Shown: piece by piece, positions 1-10,340 of the stretch
How positions within the stretch are numbered: position 1 is the first letter of the stretch
Layout: every line of letters starts with the position of its first letter
Assembly (NCBI RefSeq): GCF_000003605.2
Contig: NW_003141325.1
Span: forward strand, 169,578-200,520
From: Saccoglossus kowalevskii
Lineage: Eukaryota > Hemichordata > Enteropneusta > Harrimaniidae
DNA length: 30,943 nt
Direction of reading: 5' to 3'
Position numbers and translations under genes: made by a program
Notes under the pieces: model-generated
The model's input: only the letters and a program-made list of their open reading frames with translations
Databases searched by the model: none
Told to the model about the DNA's origin: nothing

Positions 1-1261
1 GTGTGATTCGAACCCATGTCGTTTGTATTGGGCGTTTTTTATTTCCCATGTTGGCTACGCCGTAATATGCAACCACTTTCCTGTTTTATTGTGATTTTGA
101 GAGAGTTTAATGATGTCTTCCTAACCCGTCAATCCATGACCCAGTTTCAACCACACGGCCATTTTGCCACAAAGTGTGTGACCCTCGGCGTCACCCGACT
201 GACTATATGAGCGTTCTGTTCAACTGTTAAGCTAGGATTTATTACCGTTATTATCATTATATTGTCACGTGATTTGTTTTACCTTATGTGTAATGTCTTA
301 AGTATCTTTATTGTAATTTGTATATACCAATTCGTATATACCGACGAAACGCCGCCGATTGAAGGTCATGTATTTTGTGACGTCACCAATTCGTGTGTAG
401 GTACGGCTTCTAGATCCGTGCCAAACGTTTAACTACCCGCTCGATTCACGCGCAAAATAATAACTCGATAACCACAGTTCACAGGCTTCGACGATCTATA
501 GTTACAACAGTTCTGTGGTTTAATAAATCAATAAACTGGTGGGACACCTCGCTGGCTCGCTAGACATTGGATGCACACACCTGAAAACCAGACACGGCAT
601 ACATGTACAGGCGACGTTCCTCTCTCTGGACATGTATGTGGATAAAAAAAAATTATACACACGTAAGCAGACATTGACCGGTGCAAAATTCGCTTAGATC
701 CACCATATTTACTAAGTTATGAAGTGTTAAAACCTCAGAATGAATCCATCATTTACTCACCTTTATCAGAATACTTCACTGAAATGATCAATGAACTGCA
801 ATCGTTCTAGAAAATGCCAAAAATGCTTGTCAAGCAGAAATTATACGTTATGTAAGACGCCATTTTGAATAGCGCCACCAAGCTGCACTCTAGTCGTCTA
901 TAGATGGCGCGCTTGTAAAAACCGACATCCTTGTTGGATACTACACTGCATATTATTCCATGGTACAAAGTGCCCAATCTTTTTATCTTTCCACTCTTAT
1001 TATTATTATGTCATTGTTTTACCTACGATAGCGATTTTGAGTGGGGTGATCCACAGTCTGTTAAAAACTGGACGCTTTTGACAAAATTGTTTTGCTTAAA
1101 TGGTCTAAAATTATGAAAATGGATAAATATATCTATTCGGCCGTGGAAATTGGGTCAAAACAGCGGCGCTTGCCCATTACAGATATTTATCCCTGATTCA
1201 CTTGAAATTCTATTAACAATTTACACTACAATGTATCATTGTTGCCGAACGTTTTCCTTTG
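1..1261. other. Non-coding flank
   Basis: Apart from the CTCF-like pair at 872-910, no exon, repeat family or RNA gene could be supported here. Short open frames lack homology-like features. Confidence 0.5.
872..910. promoter_or_regulatory. Inverted pair of CTCF-like motifs
   Basis: The reverse complement of 872-885 (CAGCTTGGTGGCGC) and the forward sequence 897-910 (TCTATAGATGGCGC) each fit 11 of 14 positions of the common bilaterian CTCF core CCASYAGRKGGCRS, including the full GRKGGCRS part. They point away from each other. Candidate only. Confidence 0.3.
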
Positions 1262-1460
1262 ACAGTGGTGGTGGCACGGGGTAGCAGAGGGGGCGATTGC
1301 CCCCTCGAAAATAATGTTGGAGGCGTAACCCCCTCTAAAATCAAGCTGATCCTTTTGTGCAAGCAAAATTTGACTTTCAAAATGCAGGAAATAGCGTTTC
1401 AGAGAGTCTACATTTCAAATTTTCAAGGGGGAGCATACCCCCTGATCCTCTGGTAAAGTC
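1262..1460 (+). repeat. Repeat-like segment rich in G and C runs
   Basis: Runs such as AGAGGGGGCGATTGCCCCCTC, GTAACCCCCTCT and CAAGGGGGAGCATACCCCCTG form short internal hairpins around AATTT-rich spacers. Similar patterns are common in interspersed repeats of marine invertebrates; the family is not identified. Confidence 0.45.
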
Positions 1461-1479
1461 ACGCCTTCGGCGCAAAATA

Positions 1480-1865
1480 GACCATTTTCCGTTCACTGCG
1501 AGAATCACGCGTTATGCGTGAAAGCGAACGTAAAAACAGGACAAACAAAGGTTATAGCGTCGTAGTCGCGTCAAACATCGCGCGGGATTCGACAAACGCG
1601 AAAGTATTTCGGGGGGCATTTCCATGCTTAATAATGTGCTGTCCACATTTGGTGATAGGCAATTTCGATTAAGTAAGGGTATTCGGAAGCAATATTTCTC
1701 TGTCGAAGATCGGCCGGTCAATGTAAGCTACGAAATAAAGAAATTCTAGTTCAAAATCAAATCGTTCGATTTTTGCGGCAGACGTTCGACGCGCGTCTTT
1801 CATGCATCTCGCGAGATCTCGCAATTGTACGGAAAATCACCAGTCTTCGCCCCATGCAAAATTTA
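1480..1865. promoter_or_regulatory. CpG-rich promoter-like patch with TCTCGCGAGA
   Basis: A local cluster of CpG dinucleotides stands out in AT-rich surroundings. At 1807-1816 is TCTCGCGAGA, the palindrome known from TATA-less CpG promoters (BANP / Kaiso-type site). An ATG at 1853 opens a 13-codon frame that reaches AG|GTAATT, a possible donor. No downstream exon was found, so a gene is not called. Confidence 0.3.
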
Positions 1866-1943
1866 GTGCCGCCGCCTCTATTTGATAAGAGGTAATTCCT
1901 TACACAAACATTGCTACGGCATATGCACTACAATATGCATCAT

Positions 1944-2142
1944 GCATTCATTCATACATACACCCCCTATTTTGAGAATCTCGGGAAAACAAACAAAAAA
2001 TACCCCCTTTTCTACGATTTTCTCGGGAAAATATTCCCGAGACAGATCGTCAAAAAGTACCCCCTTTCCCGAGAAAATGGGAACGCGCATGCGGCCCGCT
2101 ATGGATGCTGAGTGGGGGGGGGGGGTTGTATGAATGTATATT
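1944..2142. mobile_element. Short palindromic element (MITE-like)
   Basis: The outer arms are ATTCATTCATACATACACCCCC (from 1946) and, inverted, the G-run GTTGTATGAATGTATA (to 2140). Inside, TCTCGGGAA and TTCCCGAGA form a 9-bp hairpin with a 4-nt loop at 2021-2042, and second copies of both arms lie outside it (about 1979 and 2067). ACCCCCTTT occurs twice as a direct repeat. The element ends in a 13-base G run. Confidence 0.55.
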
Positions 2143-2144
2143 AA

Positions 2145-3440
2145 AGTTCTGTAGGTCATTGCACTATCATAATCAAACTGATATATCACTGATTAACTTC
2201 CATCGATCGAAGCCCGGAGATGGTACTTACTGGCCCCATGCCTTAGTTATCAGGTACTGATCGCATCGCACCCCTGGAAGGTGCTGTTTATAGAATTATT
2301 ATATGTCAGAGAGATTGTGAGTTCGACTTCAGAGGTCAGCTCGCCCATTCAGCAGTTAAAAATATGACATAATTGCCGGTCTCACGACATTAAGGTCGGC
2401 AATAAGGCGTTCAGTCGTTACACATTTTGTCATGTGCTGTCCCTGTCCCCAGTGCGCCATACAAATGCCGCTTTTTTAAAGATAAACCGTATCCAGGTGT
2501 TGTTTTTCAGAAAACAATCATATTCATATTCATGACTCGTTTTTTCATTACATACATTACCTCTATACTTAAAGTTGGCCTACCCAATAGTTAACGTTTC
2601 ATACCAAAACTTTAAACCGACCTAGATCCTGATAGTACTCGAAAGATCCTATGCTATAATATATACCTTTCTTTGCGTTTCTCCGTGTTTGAAAATGCAA
2701 TACATGTTTATCCACTGTAAACATGCGAATCTCACTCGAGTAAAGCAGGTATGCGGCCCGTATCTATCAACTCGTCTCGGGTCACCCAAAACAAACGTAA
2801 TAGCGATAATCGAAGAATTCAAAATATGCGAGTGAAGTGGTTTTAAAATACCATACAAGCGTAACAAATCATTCAGATCTAGCGATATTTAAAAAACAGT
2901 AACACTGTCTCAAATTGAACAGTTTTAGCGACAGAAAGCTGATTGCGCGCATATTCTCTTACTTTTTTTTCCTGTTTTCCGACCCAAACACTTAATAACG
3001 ATTTATAGCAAATTTCAAACATACAATTTTGTTTATAACATACATAATAAACATGCAATGTGTCCAACAACTTAAACACAGCGTTTGTCTCTCACTCGTA
3101 CGAACACTCTCGGTGTTTTATCACTTTCGTTGAAGTCAGCACATACCCTCTTTCCGGTAAATTCATTGACATGATTGTCAGTATTAAGTAATATACACAC
3201 AGTACACGTGATTTTGCCACTGCAATGTAATACTAGTACTTAATATAAAATTCAAAAAAGGGTGGAATTTCAGAGTTCACATTTATAGTACTGTTTAAAG
3301 GGACATGTCTCATTTACATGATGACCCGAACCAAGAACACGGTCAGAAACACAGAGTAACACTAAAAATTGGGTTATATAAATAAAACCAAAGTCATGAA
3401 ATGAACCCACAAATCCTGTGTTTGTTTTTTTTTACTGAAA
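2145..3440. other. Intergenic, nothing recognised
   Basis: AT-rich sequence with isolated short open frames on both strands. No splice-framed exon, RNA gene or clear repeat structure is seen. Confidence 0.5.
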
Positions 3441-3452
3441 CAAAACTTGTGT

Positions 3453-3545
3453 TAAAGAGCCGCCGTCGTCGCCACGCGTCGTGATCATCATGAGTCCCAC
3501 GCGACGGATAAAACGCGTGTTATGTATTGTTTGTTTGCGCATAAA
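3453..3545 (+). repeat. Dispersed repeat, copy 1
   Basis: TTAAAGAGCCGCC, a CGTCGCC block, ACGCGTGTTATGTATTGTTT and GTTTGCGCATAAA line up with a diverged copy at 9136-9240 and, for the second half, with 25826-25880. Locally CpG-rich. The downstream stretch 3546-4040 has no gene that can be supported. Confidence 0.45.
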
Positions 3546-4047
3546 CCCGAAGGCGCACTGTGTGTAGACTGCGGCGTTTTAAAACACCTTCGGATTCAGA
3601 CTATTATTAGTCTGAGTTTCGGAGCAATAGTTTTAAGAAACTTAAAAAAACGCATATTCATTGTCTCACCGGCGAATAACTCTGTACAAAGGTGTTTAAA
3701 CGCACAGAGTGACGATCGATGACATCTAAACACAGATTGCGGTCTGAAGGTCCCGGTAACCGTGACACATGCACGATAATAAATTTGAAAGTCATCACAA
3801 CAGACGCCCTCACTTACGGCATTGTTCACACATCGAATATGCGAGGCATGGTTCATTATGTAGAGCACAGATCTAAAAAAAATAAAAGAATAAAATAATA
3901 AAAATATTTAAGTGTGAAAAAATTGTTTAATGGTTTGTCGCTATTCCAAAACTTTGATATGACCTGTTGACTACTTGGCCTGACGCCAGCTTTTACCTGG
4001 GTAACTAAGGTAACGAGTATCTATTTTTGCATGGTACGTTCTGCTAC

Positions 4048-4108
4048 CACGTGGTTTGCTATATGACCGGCATACGATTAATTGTGGGTGTAAACAAACT
4101 ATATAAAG
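4048..4108 (+). promoter_or_regulatory. P450 A core promoter: E-box and TATA box
   Basis: CACGTG E-box at 4048-4053 and TATAAAG at 4102-4108. A start site about 30 nt downstream would leave a 5' UTR of roughly 30 nt before the ATG at 4163. Gene B has the same E-box then TATA order. CACGTG also occurs elsewhere in the window (for example about 266 and 3205), so its role is uncertain; the TATA box is the stronger call. Confidence 0.6.
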
Positions 4109-4162
4109 GCATTGTATACACCGGGAAAACCTCAGAACTACAGCCAAAGCCTTACGGTCAAG

Positions 4163-4520
4163 ATGATCACAACAGCACACATGTCATTGTTTTCAGTCAC
4201 TCAGATACTCGTCGCAGCAGTGCTGTCTCTGCTGGCGTTCGTTGTTTACAAACATAGGCACAAGCGGTACATGCTTCCACCGGGGCCGATGGGGTTCCCC
4301 GTCGTCGGTTGCATCCCGTTGCTGGACAAGGCAGCTCCGTACAAGAGTATGACCGACCTGGGAAACAAGTACGGCGGCGTGTTCATGCTGCGGATGGGGA
4401 CCCGCGATGTAGTGGTCTTACACGGCTATGACGCGATTAAAGAGGCATTTATCACAAAGTGTGATACTTTCAAGGGTAGACCGAGAATGGTGCTTTCCGA
4501 TTTGATTGCAGGCGGTAGAG
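4163..4520 (+). CDS. P450 A, coding exon 1
   Basis: Encodes residues 1-119 plus one base of codon 120: the membrane anchor, basic stop-transfer segment, proline-rich hinge and the start of the catalytic domain, ending in SDLIAGGRG. The donor is AG|GTAAAG at 4521, phase 1. The paralogous exon in gene B ends at the same codon. Confidence 0.9.
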
Positions 4521-7500
4521 GTAAAGATTCCCTTAGTGTTCACTTGTAGAATGTTTTGCTTTTGTTTTTAGTAAATCCTGGGATTGTGTGTGATATATTT
4601 TCTATGGGAAATTGCCAGAAAAAATATTTTATATAAGTTTGTCATTTAAGCCTTTAAACTTATGCACAAACCCACATCGTGTATGGGACAAACCATAATT
4701 TAAGTTGAGGTACTCGGTTTAGATTGTTGGTGCAGATAACGAATTTCGTTTTTTTTTAAGTTGTGCTTGAGCACATGTTTTTTTTTTTATATTTGAACAT
4801 GGGACTACAACTTCACGAGCTTCGATGTGATGAACCCACTAGTATACATGTTATTGAGCTCATTGTACGAAAAGGAGCTTCATTCCGTTTGTAGAACTTA
4901 CCTAGCGCCTATTACAAGTACCTGGCGAACAAACGGATGTTTCTCGTGTTATTTTTGTCTAGTTGATTCTATTTTGCGTGTTTTGTACTTGCTATTAAAT
5001 TGAATGTGAACATTTGAATGAACATAATTATCGAGATATGGGCTTATTCGCGACCAGTCGGTGTATTAACGTGTTTAACCTGGAAAACAAATTTGGTGGA
5101 TGTAAAAGTGTTTTTCTACTATCAATATGAAACCGCACCGTTCCAATACAATGCGTGTAACTTTCTTTTTCATATTGAGCGCGATTGGAGTAAGTTTAAG
5201 TGCGAGACAATTTCTAGACGATCACCAAATGCAAAAAATCATTTTTGAAAGATCCTTGACCCAAATGCAAGAGTCAGTGATGTGTAAATGTACGTTGCAG
5301 AGTTTAACAATTGTAAACATAGACATGCTAAAAATAATTCACTTTCAATAGCAATCTCAGACGGTCTGCAAGAACTGTCTACATAACGCACAAAGACACG
5401 TTTTCAGTAGGTCATCTCACGGTCGAACTTGCAATCACAAATCACAAGTTCCGAGGCGGCCCCTGATCGCCAACATTGAGGAAAGATCCTTGACCTAAAT
5501 GCAAGATTCAGCGAGGCGGTACGATGCAGTGTTTGGTAATTGTAGACACGCACAAACAGGCTAAAAATACTCCCCATTCATTAGCCATCTCAGGTAACGC
5601 ACAAAGGTATATTTTCAGTGTGTCATCGCTGTAGCGCATAATTACAGGTTGTTGTGTTTCAGAAATGTATCGTATTATATTTTTTTTAAAGTTGGGATTG
5701 AAAATATTTGTGCACACGCGTATTGTAACCGATCCTAACTCAATAAAAATCTTTGAAATTCACTCACAAATGAACTCAAATTATCAAAAATCTAATTTAT
5801 CAGAGCTTAGGCAATCTGAAATCGAACAAAACGAAACACGCCTAAATTCATGTTTTGAATTTGTTCACAGGGGCTACGACGATCTTGTTTAAATGTTCCC
5901 ATCCTCCTTATACTTCCAGTCCCTAATAGAATGCTATTTATATCACCAACGTTGTGGATTTGAATCCTTGATTGTAAAAAACAAATAACATTGGCCAAAT
6001 GCCAATCTTAACCGTACAAGTGTGGAATCCATCAACTTACTAGTACCGAGTAATCGTATTACATCTTTAACACTTCAACTGTGAAGGTGACCTTTCCTTT
6101 CTGTACACATGTGGAGGGTAAAGACACTTTTAACGGGAGCATACTGACCCTGGTAACGTTTCGTAGAATTGTCACATGATTTATTCGAGGCATTGATTGT
6201 ACATAAATGATGTACCTCTGCAAGCCAGAGTACATCCAGTGTGTTGTTGACCTGTTAATCAAACCACATTGTGCAAATCTTACTTCTCTTATTTGTTGGT
6301 GTGCATTATTTGTGCCACTGTGGAACCATGTACATAAACAATCTGGAACTACTAGTGTCAGATGCTGGGTGTTTACATAGAAAACAATTCCAGAATAGAA
6401 ATTATTGACCAATTTCGTCACCCTAAGAATTCAGTAAATACTGGATATATGTCCAATATGACGAGAATTCTGTGAACGTTATTCATAATATGCCTTAAAT
6501 TGTACGTGATTTAATCTTGGAAAGAACAATCGACAATCGCCAAAACTGGGATGGAGTGTCTTCAATTTTGACAACTTTAAACTATATACATAAGGTTCAT
6601 GGTATTAAAGAAATATCAGCATTTTGGTTCAAGAAAAATCAAATAATTTAATACATAATTATATACATAAGGTTAACTCGACGATTATCCTTATTTTTTC
6701 TTTTAGGTATTGTATTTTCTACTCATAATGAAAATTACAGAGAACAGAGAAACTTTGCTGTATCAGCCCTAAAAAGCTTTGGATGGGGTTCATCTGCATT
6801 CGAAGTTAAAGTTATGAGAGAAGTCAACGGACTAATTGAGGCAGTGCAGAAGTTTGAAGGCAAACCATTCGATCCATTTCACTATGTAAGGAACTCAGTC
6901 TGCAATATCATCTTTTCAATCATCTTTGGTCGACGATTTCGTCACGATGACCAAGACTTCCGTAACCTCTTAACAATCCATTATCGCAATATGAGACTGT
7001 GTGGGGCAGCCTCTGCTGTCAACTTCATACCAATTCTACAGTACTTGCCATTCGGCAATTTCAAGCGAGTCCTGAAGAACCACATCTATCTCCGGACCTG
7101 TCAGATAGAGATGATAGAGAAGCACAGACAAACGCACAATCCAACTGATATACGTGACTTTCTCGACCTATACATACAAGAGATTGAAATGCGGGAAAAA
7201 AAGGGCCAAGCATCTTCTTTTGATTATGACAACATTCGACGAGTTGCCAACGATCTCTTTACAGTGGGCACTGAAACAACAGCAACCACGATACTCTGGT
7301 CTTTGCTGTACATGATAACATACCCGAATATACAGAAACGAATTCAGAAAGAACTGTTTGATGTCCTCGGTGACAGACTCCCAACAATTGATGACAAGCC
7401 AAAGCTGCCCTTCGTTGAGGCAACAATCATGGAAGTCCAGAGGAGTGCTAGTGTGTTGCCGTTGACCATGCCACACTGCGCAATGGAAGACACTGAACTG

Positions 7501-8400
7501 TACGGCTACCACATACCAAAAGACACTATGGTCATGGCTAACCTTTGGTCTGTCCTGCATGATCCTAAGCACTGGGAAAACCCAGAAGAATTCAGACCAG
7601 AGAGATTTTTGAACGAAAACGGTGAAGTTGAAAAACCGGAGATGTTTATTCCCTTTAGTACCGGTAAGTACATTTCTTGATTAGAAGTACTTGCTTTAAT
7701 ACGAAGTAACTCAATTTAACTATCTGTGACAACCATGGTTTGATTCAACTTGTCACTTTTTATGAACTTTTCATTATGAGTCTGTGTCACTGTGTAATGA
7801 TTGGACATTGACAGGGATATCTAAAAACATCTTATTCAAACACTTCGTATAAAAAAAGCTCTGTCTGAAAATGTGTTTGTCTGATTTAAGAACAGACATT
7901 ATTCTCATGAGATCATGGGCAAGGACGCTGATAACATGATCACAGACACATAGTCAAATACAATTCAACGCCAAAGTCAACAAAGCCGTCTGGAAATCTT
8001 TGAACCATGTATTATAACGTATATTACTGCACAGTTCGTGATGAACTTCACTATTTACCTAAACTATAAATATCTCACTATTCTTCAAAGTCAACAGCAG
8101 TCAGACGTTGCATATTCTGTAATGTATACTTGATGTGTTATCACAATGTGTGAACATGCCCAAATAATTTAGCCAAAATAATGCGTATCTTTGAAATATG
8201 TCTTCACTATTATAGGTGCTCGAATGTGCTTAGGTGACCAGACAGCGAAGATGGAACTGTTTCTGTTCTTCGCATGCCTAATGCAGACGTTCAGCTTCAC
8301 TCGACCAGAGGGGACATCGCCACCAACTCTGGTAGGGAAGACGGGCATCACCTTGAGTCCACAGCCATTTGAAGTATGTGCCCATCCCAGAGTACGATAG
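4163..8400 (+). CDS. Cytochrome P450, CYP2-like, paralog A (complete, 3 exons)
   Basis: Heme-thiolate monooxygenase, expected to be anchored in the ER membrane and to take electrons from NADPH-P450 reductase; the substrate cannot be told. Join 4163-4520, 6707-7663 and 8216-8400 (358 + 957 + 185 nt = 499 residues plus TAG), a normal CYP2 length. All splice sites are GT-AG and both introns are phase 1. Visible motifs: hydrophobic anchor about residues 13-29 followed by a basic stretch, LPPGP hinge 38-42, C-helix YREQR (130-134), I-helix GTETT (307-311), EVQR as ExxR (362-365), FRPERF (415-420), and FSTGARMCLG with the heme-ligand Cys at 443. The start at 4163 has A at -3 and lies 61 nt after a TATA box; the in-frame ATG at 4112 is too close to the TATA to be transcribed, and 4181 is an alternative. 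The C-helix Trp is Tyr and the I-helix Ala is Val. CYP2 clan is secure; the subfamily is not. Confidence 0.93.
4521..6706 (+). other. P450 A intron 1
   Basis: Phase 1, 2186 nt, AT-rich. It contains a diverged direct repeat (5247-5447 and 5481-5655) and no convincing exon. The stretch 5660-6690 shows nothing recognisable. Confidence 0.85.
5247..5655 (+). repeat. Diverged direct repeat in P450 A intron 1
   Basis: GAAAGATCCTTGACC followed by AAATGCAAGA occurs at 5247 and again at 5481. Similarity continues through AATTGTA, GCTAAAAAT, a CATCTCA block, TAACGCACAAAG and TTTTCAGT. The two units lie 234 nt apart and look like an old tandem duplication. Confidence 0.65.
6707..7663 (+). CDS. P450 A, coding exon 2 (large central exon)
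   Basis: Completes codon 120 and runs to the first base of codon 439. The acceptor is TTTTTTCTTTTAG|GT and the donor CCG|GTAAGT. It carries the C-helix through I-helix, ExxR and PERF regions and ends within the heme-binding loop (FIPFSTG). In vertebrate CYP2 genes this stretch is, from memory, interrupted by several introns; here it is a single 957-nt exon, the same size as in gene B. Confidence 0.93.
7664..8215 (+). other. P450 A intron 2
   Basis: Phase 1, 552 nt, AT-rich, with no repeat or exon seen. It interrupts the heme signature after FSTG. The equivalent gene B intron is 2333 nt and is enlarged by an inverted-repeat element. Confidence 0.85.
8216..8400 (+). CDS. P450 A, coding exon 3 (heme Cys and C-terminus)
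   Basis: Starts after TTCACTATTATAG and encodes ARMCLGDQTAKMELFLFF onward, finishing the FxxGxRxCxG signature with Cys 443 and the L-helix. It ends at TAG 8398-8400 after VCAHPRVR, and is shorter at the C-terminus than gene B. Confidence 0.9.
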
Positions 8401-8795
8401 ACAGATTGGACAACTCCCGTAAGGGTTATATTGGTTTTGAAAAAGACACGACAAAATCATTTAAACTTGATTGCAACGTTATATATATATATTATCCTAT
8501 TATGAAACGAACAAAATATGTTTTAAATATATATATGTTTTTTACTTGACAGCGTAAATAGTTTTCAAACAAATTTGATGTCAGGTATACCATATCATGG
8601 AAGCAGTGAACGAATAATTCACAATGTGGTGTACATTGATTGTAGTTTGCCATAACATCAGGTAATATGTATTCAAAATATCTGTTTCTGTTTCTAACCA
8701 AGAAAGGTATCTTATCTACTAAATTTCTCCGTCAAGTGGCAGATATGGTTTACCAAATTGATATGCATTACAAAGTCCCTGGTTATGCTACTGAT

Positions 8796-8876
8796 AATAA
8801 ATATATGAGTGTACACCCTGGGAAGTTATCTTGTTTATCAAGGAGTCTCTACCCCCACCCAATTGCGGGTAATAAA
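8796..8876 (+). promoter_or_regulatory. Candidate poly(A) signals for P450 A
   Basis: AATAAA at 8796-8801 and again at 8871-8876, about 400-470 nt after the stop codon. Either would give an ordinary 3' UTR; the sequence does not say which is used. Confidence 0.45.
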
Positions 8877-8879
8877 TCG

Positions 8880-9720
8880 TCGACACAAAAAATTTGAAGT
8901 ACATCGATATGCCAAGAATGTAGTTAGCTGGTGAATTGGGACTATAAATTGTTCAAGTGCAGTCATAAGTTATTTATTACAAAAATAGTAGTTGCGATCT
9001 CCTAAATTAAGTAATAAATTGGGCTTGACGGAGCAGTGCATGAATAATAACAACAACAACAAGTGTGGTCTTGGGTGAAAACGAAACAGTGTTACTGACA
9101 AAGAGAAAACCATGCTACCTGTCAAACACAAATATTGTTTAAAGGGCGGCAATCGTCGCGCCACATCCTGTTCGATATGGAACTCATAGCGACGTATACA
9201 ACGCGTGTAAAATACATTGTTTATTTACATGAAATTCGAACACGCGCTGCGCGACGACCACGCGCCTTAAGAAATCGCTACAGAGAAAAGCTACAGAGCA
9301 TGATGTGAATGACAATAAATATCAACCACATTCGCGTGACATGCTATACATGCATACATAGACAAAGGATGGTTTAATAATGTATATCGTTATATAAAGT
9401 CTCATGCGAACTATATTTTTTTCCTTTCCGAGGATACGTTAACGCACAAACGTTTTTGTTTTTGTTTTTTATGTAAGTTTGGGACATCAGTTTCAGAAGC
9501 TAAATTTGACTATTGTAAATTTGAAATATTATGAATGCATACTTTTAAAGTAAATATGTGATGTTGTTATTAAAACGCAATACTATTAACCCAATGGAAA
9601 TGTACACTCTTTGCTGTGTTTGAAATCTGTTTGACAGATGTATCTTCGCATGACTATGCCAGGGACACCGATAAAGATCCACGCACGTGACCCGGCAATT
9701 ACTGAATACTGTCGCTATTG
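8880..9720. other. Intergenic between P450 A and the foldback element
   Basis: Contains dispersed repeat copy 2 and an ACA-rich triplet run near 9050. No exon is seen. Confidence 0.5.
9136..9240 (+). repeat. Dispersed repeat, copy 2
   Basis: TTTAAAGGGCGGCAATCGTCG, then GCGACGTATACAACGCGTGT, AAAATACATTG and TTTATTTACATGAAATTCG. Same order as the copies at 3453 and 25826, so an interspersed element rather than a chance match. Confidence 0.45.
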
Positions 9721-9779
9721 TACGGCAACCGAGGTGGCTCACAACATGGCATTTTATAAAACTATTTTTACAATTCATT

Positions 9780-10340
9780 TTTATTTATAATTCCCTTTTA
9801 ATAACCATTTTCGATTCTAAAATCGATTTTTGTTTCTAATATCTGTTTTCATTTAAAAAGAACAATTGTTTAAATCCGTTTTCATTTTCAAAATCCGTTT
9901 TCATTTTCAAAATCCATTTTTGATTTAAAAATCCATTTTCCTTTTTTAAAATCCATTTTCGTTTTCAAAATCCATTTTCATTTTTAAAATCCTTTTTCAT
10001 TTTCAAAATTCATTTTTGATTTAAAAATCCATTTTCCTTTTTTAAAATCCTTTTTCATTTTCAAAAATTCATTTCTGATTTAAAAATCCATTTTCTTTTT
10101 TTAAATCTATTTTCGTTTTCAAAATCCATTTTCATTTTTAAAATCCATTTTTGTTTTTAAAATTCATATTTGATTTCAAAATCTATTTTTGTTTTTAAAA
10201 CCCATTTTTGTTTTCAAAATCCATTTTCATTTTTAAAATCCATTTTCTTTTTTTAAATCCATTTTCATTTTTAAAATCTATCGTTTTTTAAATACGTTTT
10301 TGTTTTTCCTAATCCGTTTTTATTTTTAAAATCCATTCTC
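9780..10340 (+). repeat. Minisatellite arm of the foldback element (left)
   Basis: About 28 degenerate copies of an 18-20-nt unit of the form AAAATCCATTTTCATTTT. It is the inverted counterpart of 11125-11395, but about twice as long. Confidence 0.85.

Noticed and set aside
1..62. tRNA-like A- and B-box sequences on the minus strand (GGTTCGAATC, TAGCCAACATGG)
   Set aside because: No 5-bp T stem or acceptor stem can be drawn, and the window edge cuts the region. At most a decayed tRNA-derived SINE.
1512..1721. 69-codon minus-strand open frame
   Set aside because: No ATG at its 5' end, no family features and no splice framing; within a CpG-rich non-coding patch.
4112..4162. Upstream in-frame ATG of P450 A
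   Set aside because: It lies only a few bases after the TATA box, before any plausible transcription start, and adds residues unlike a P450 N-terminus.
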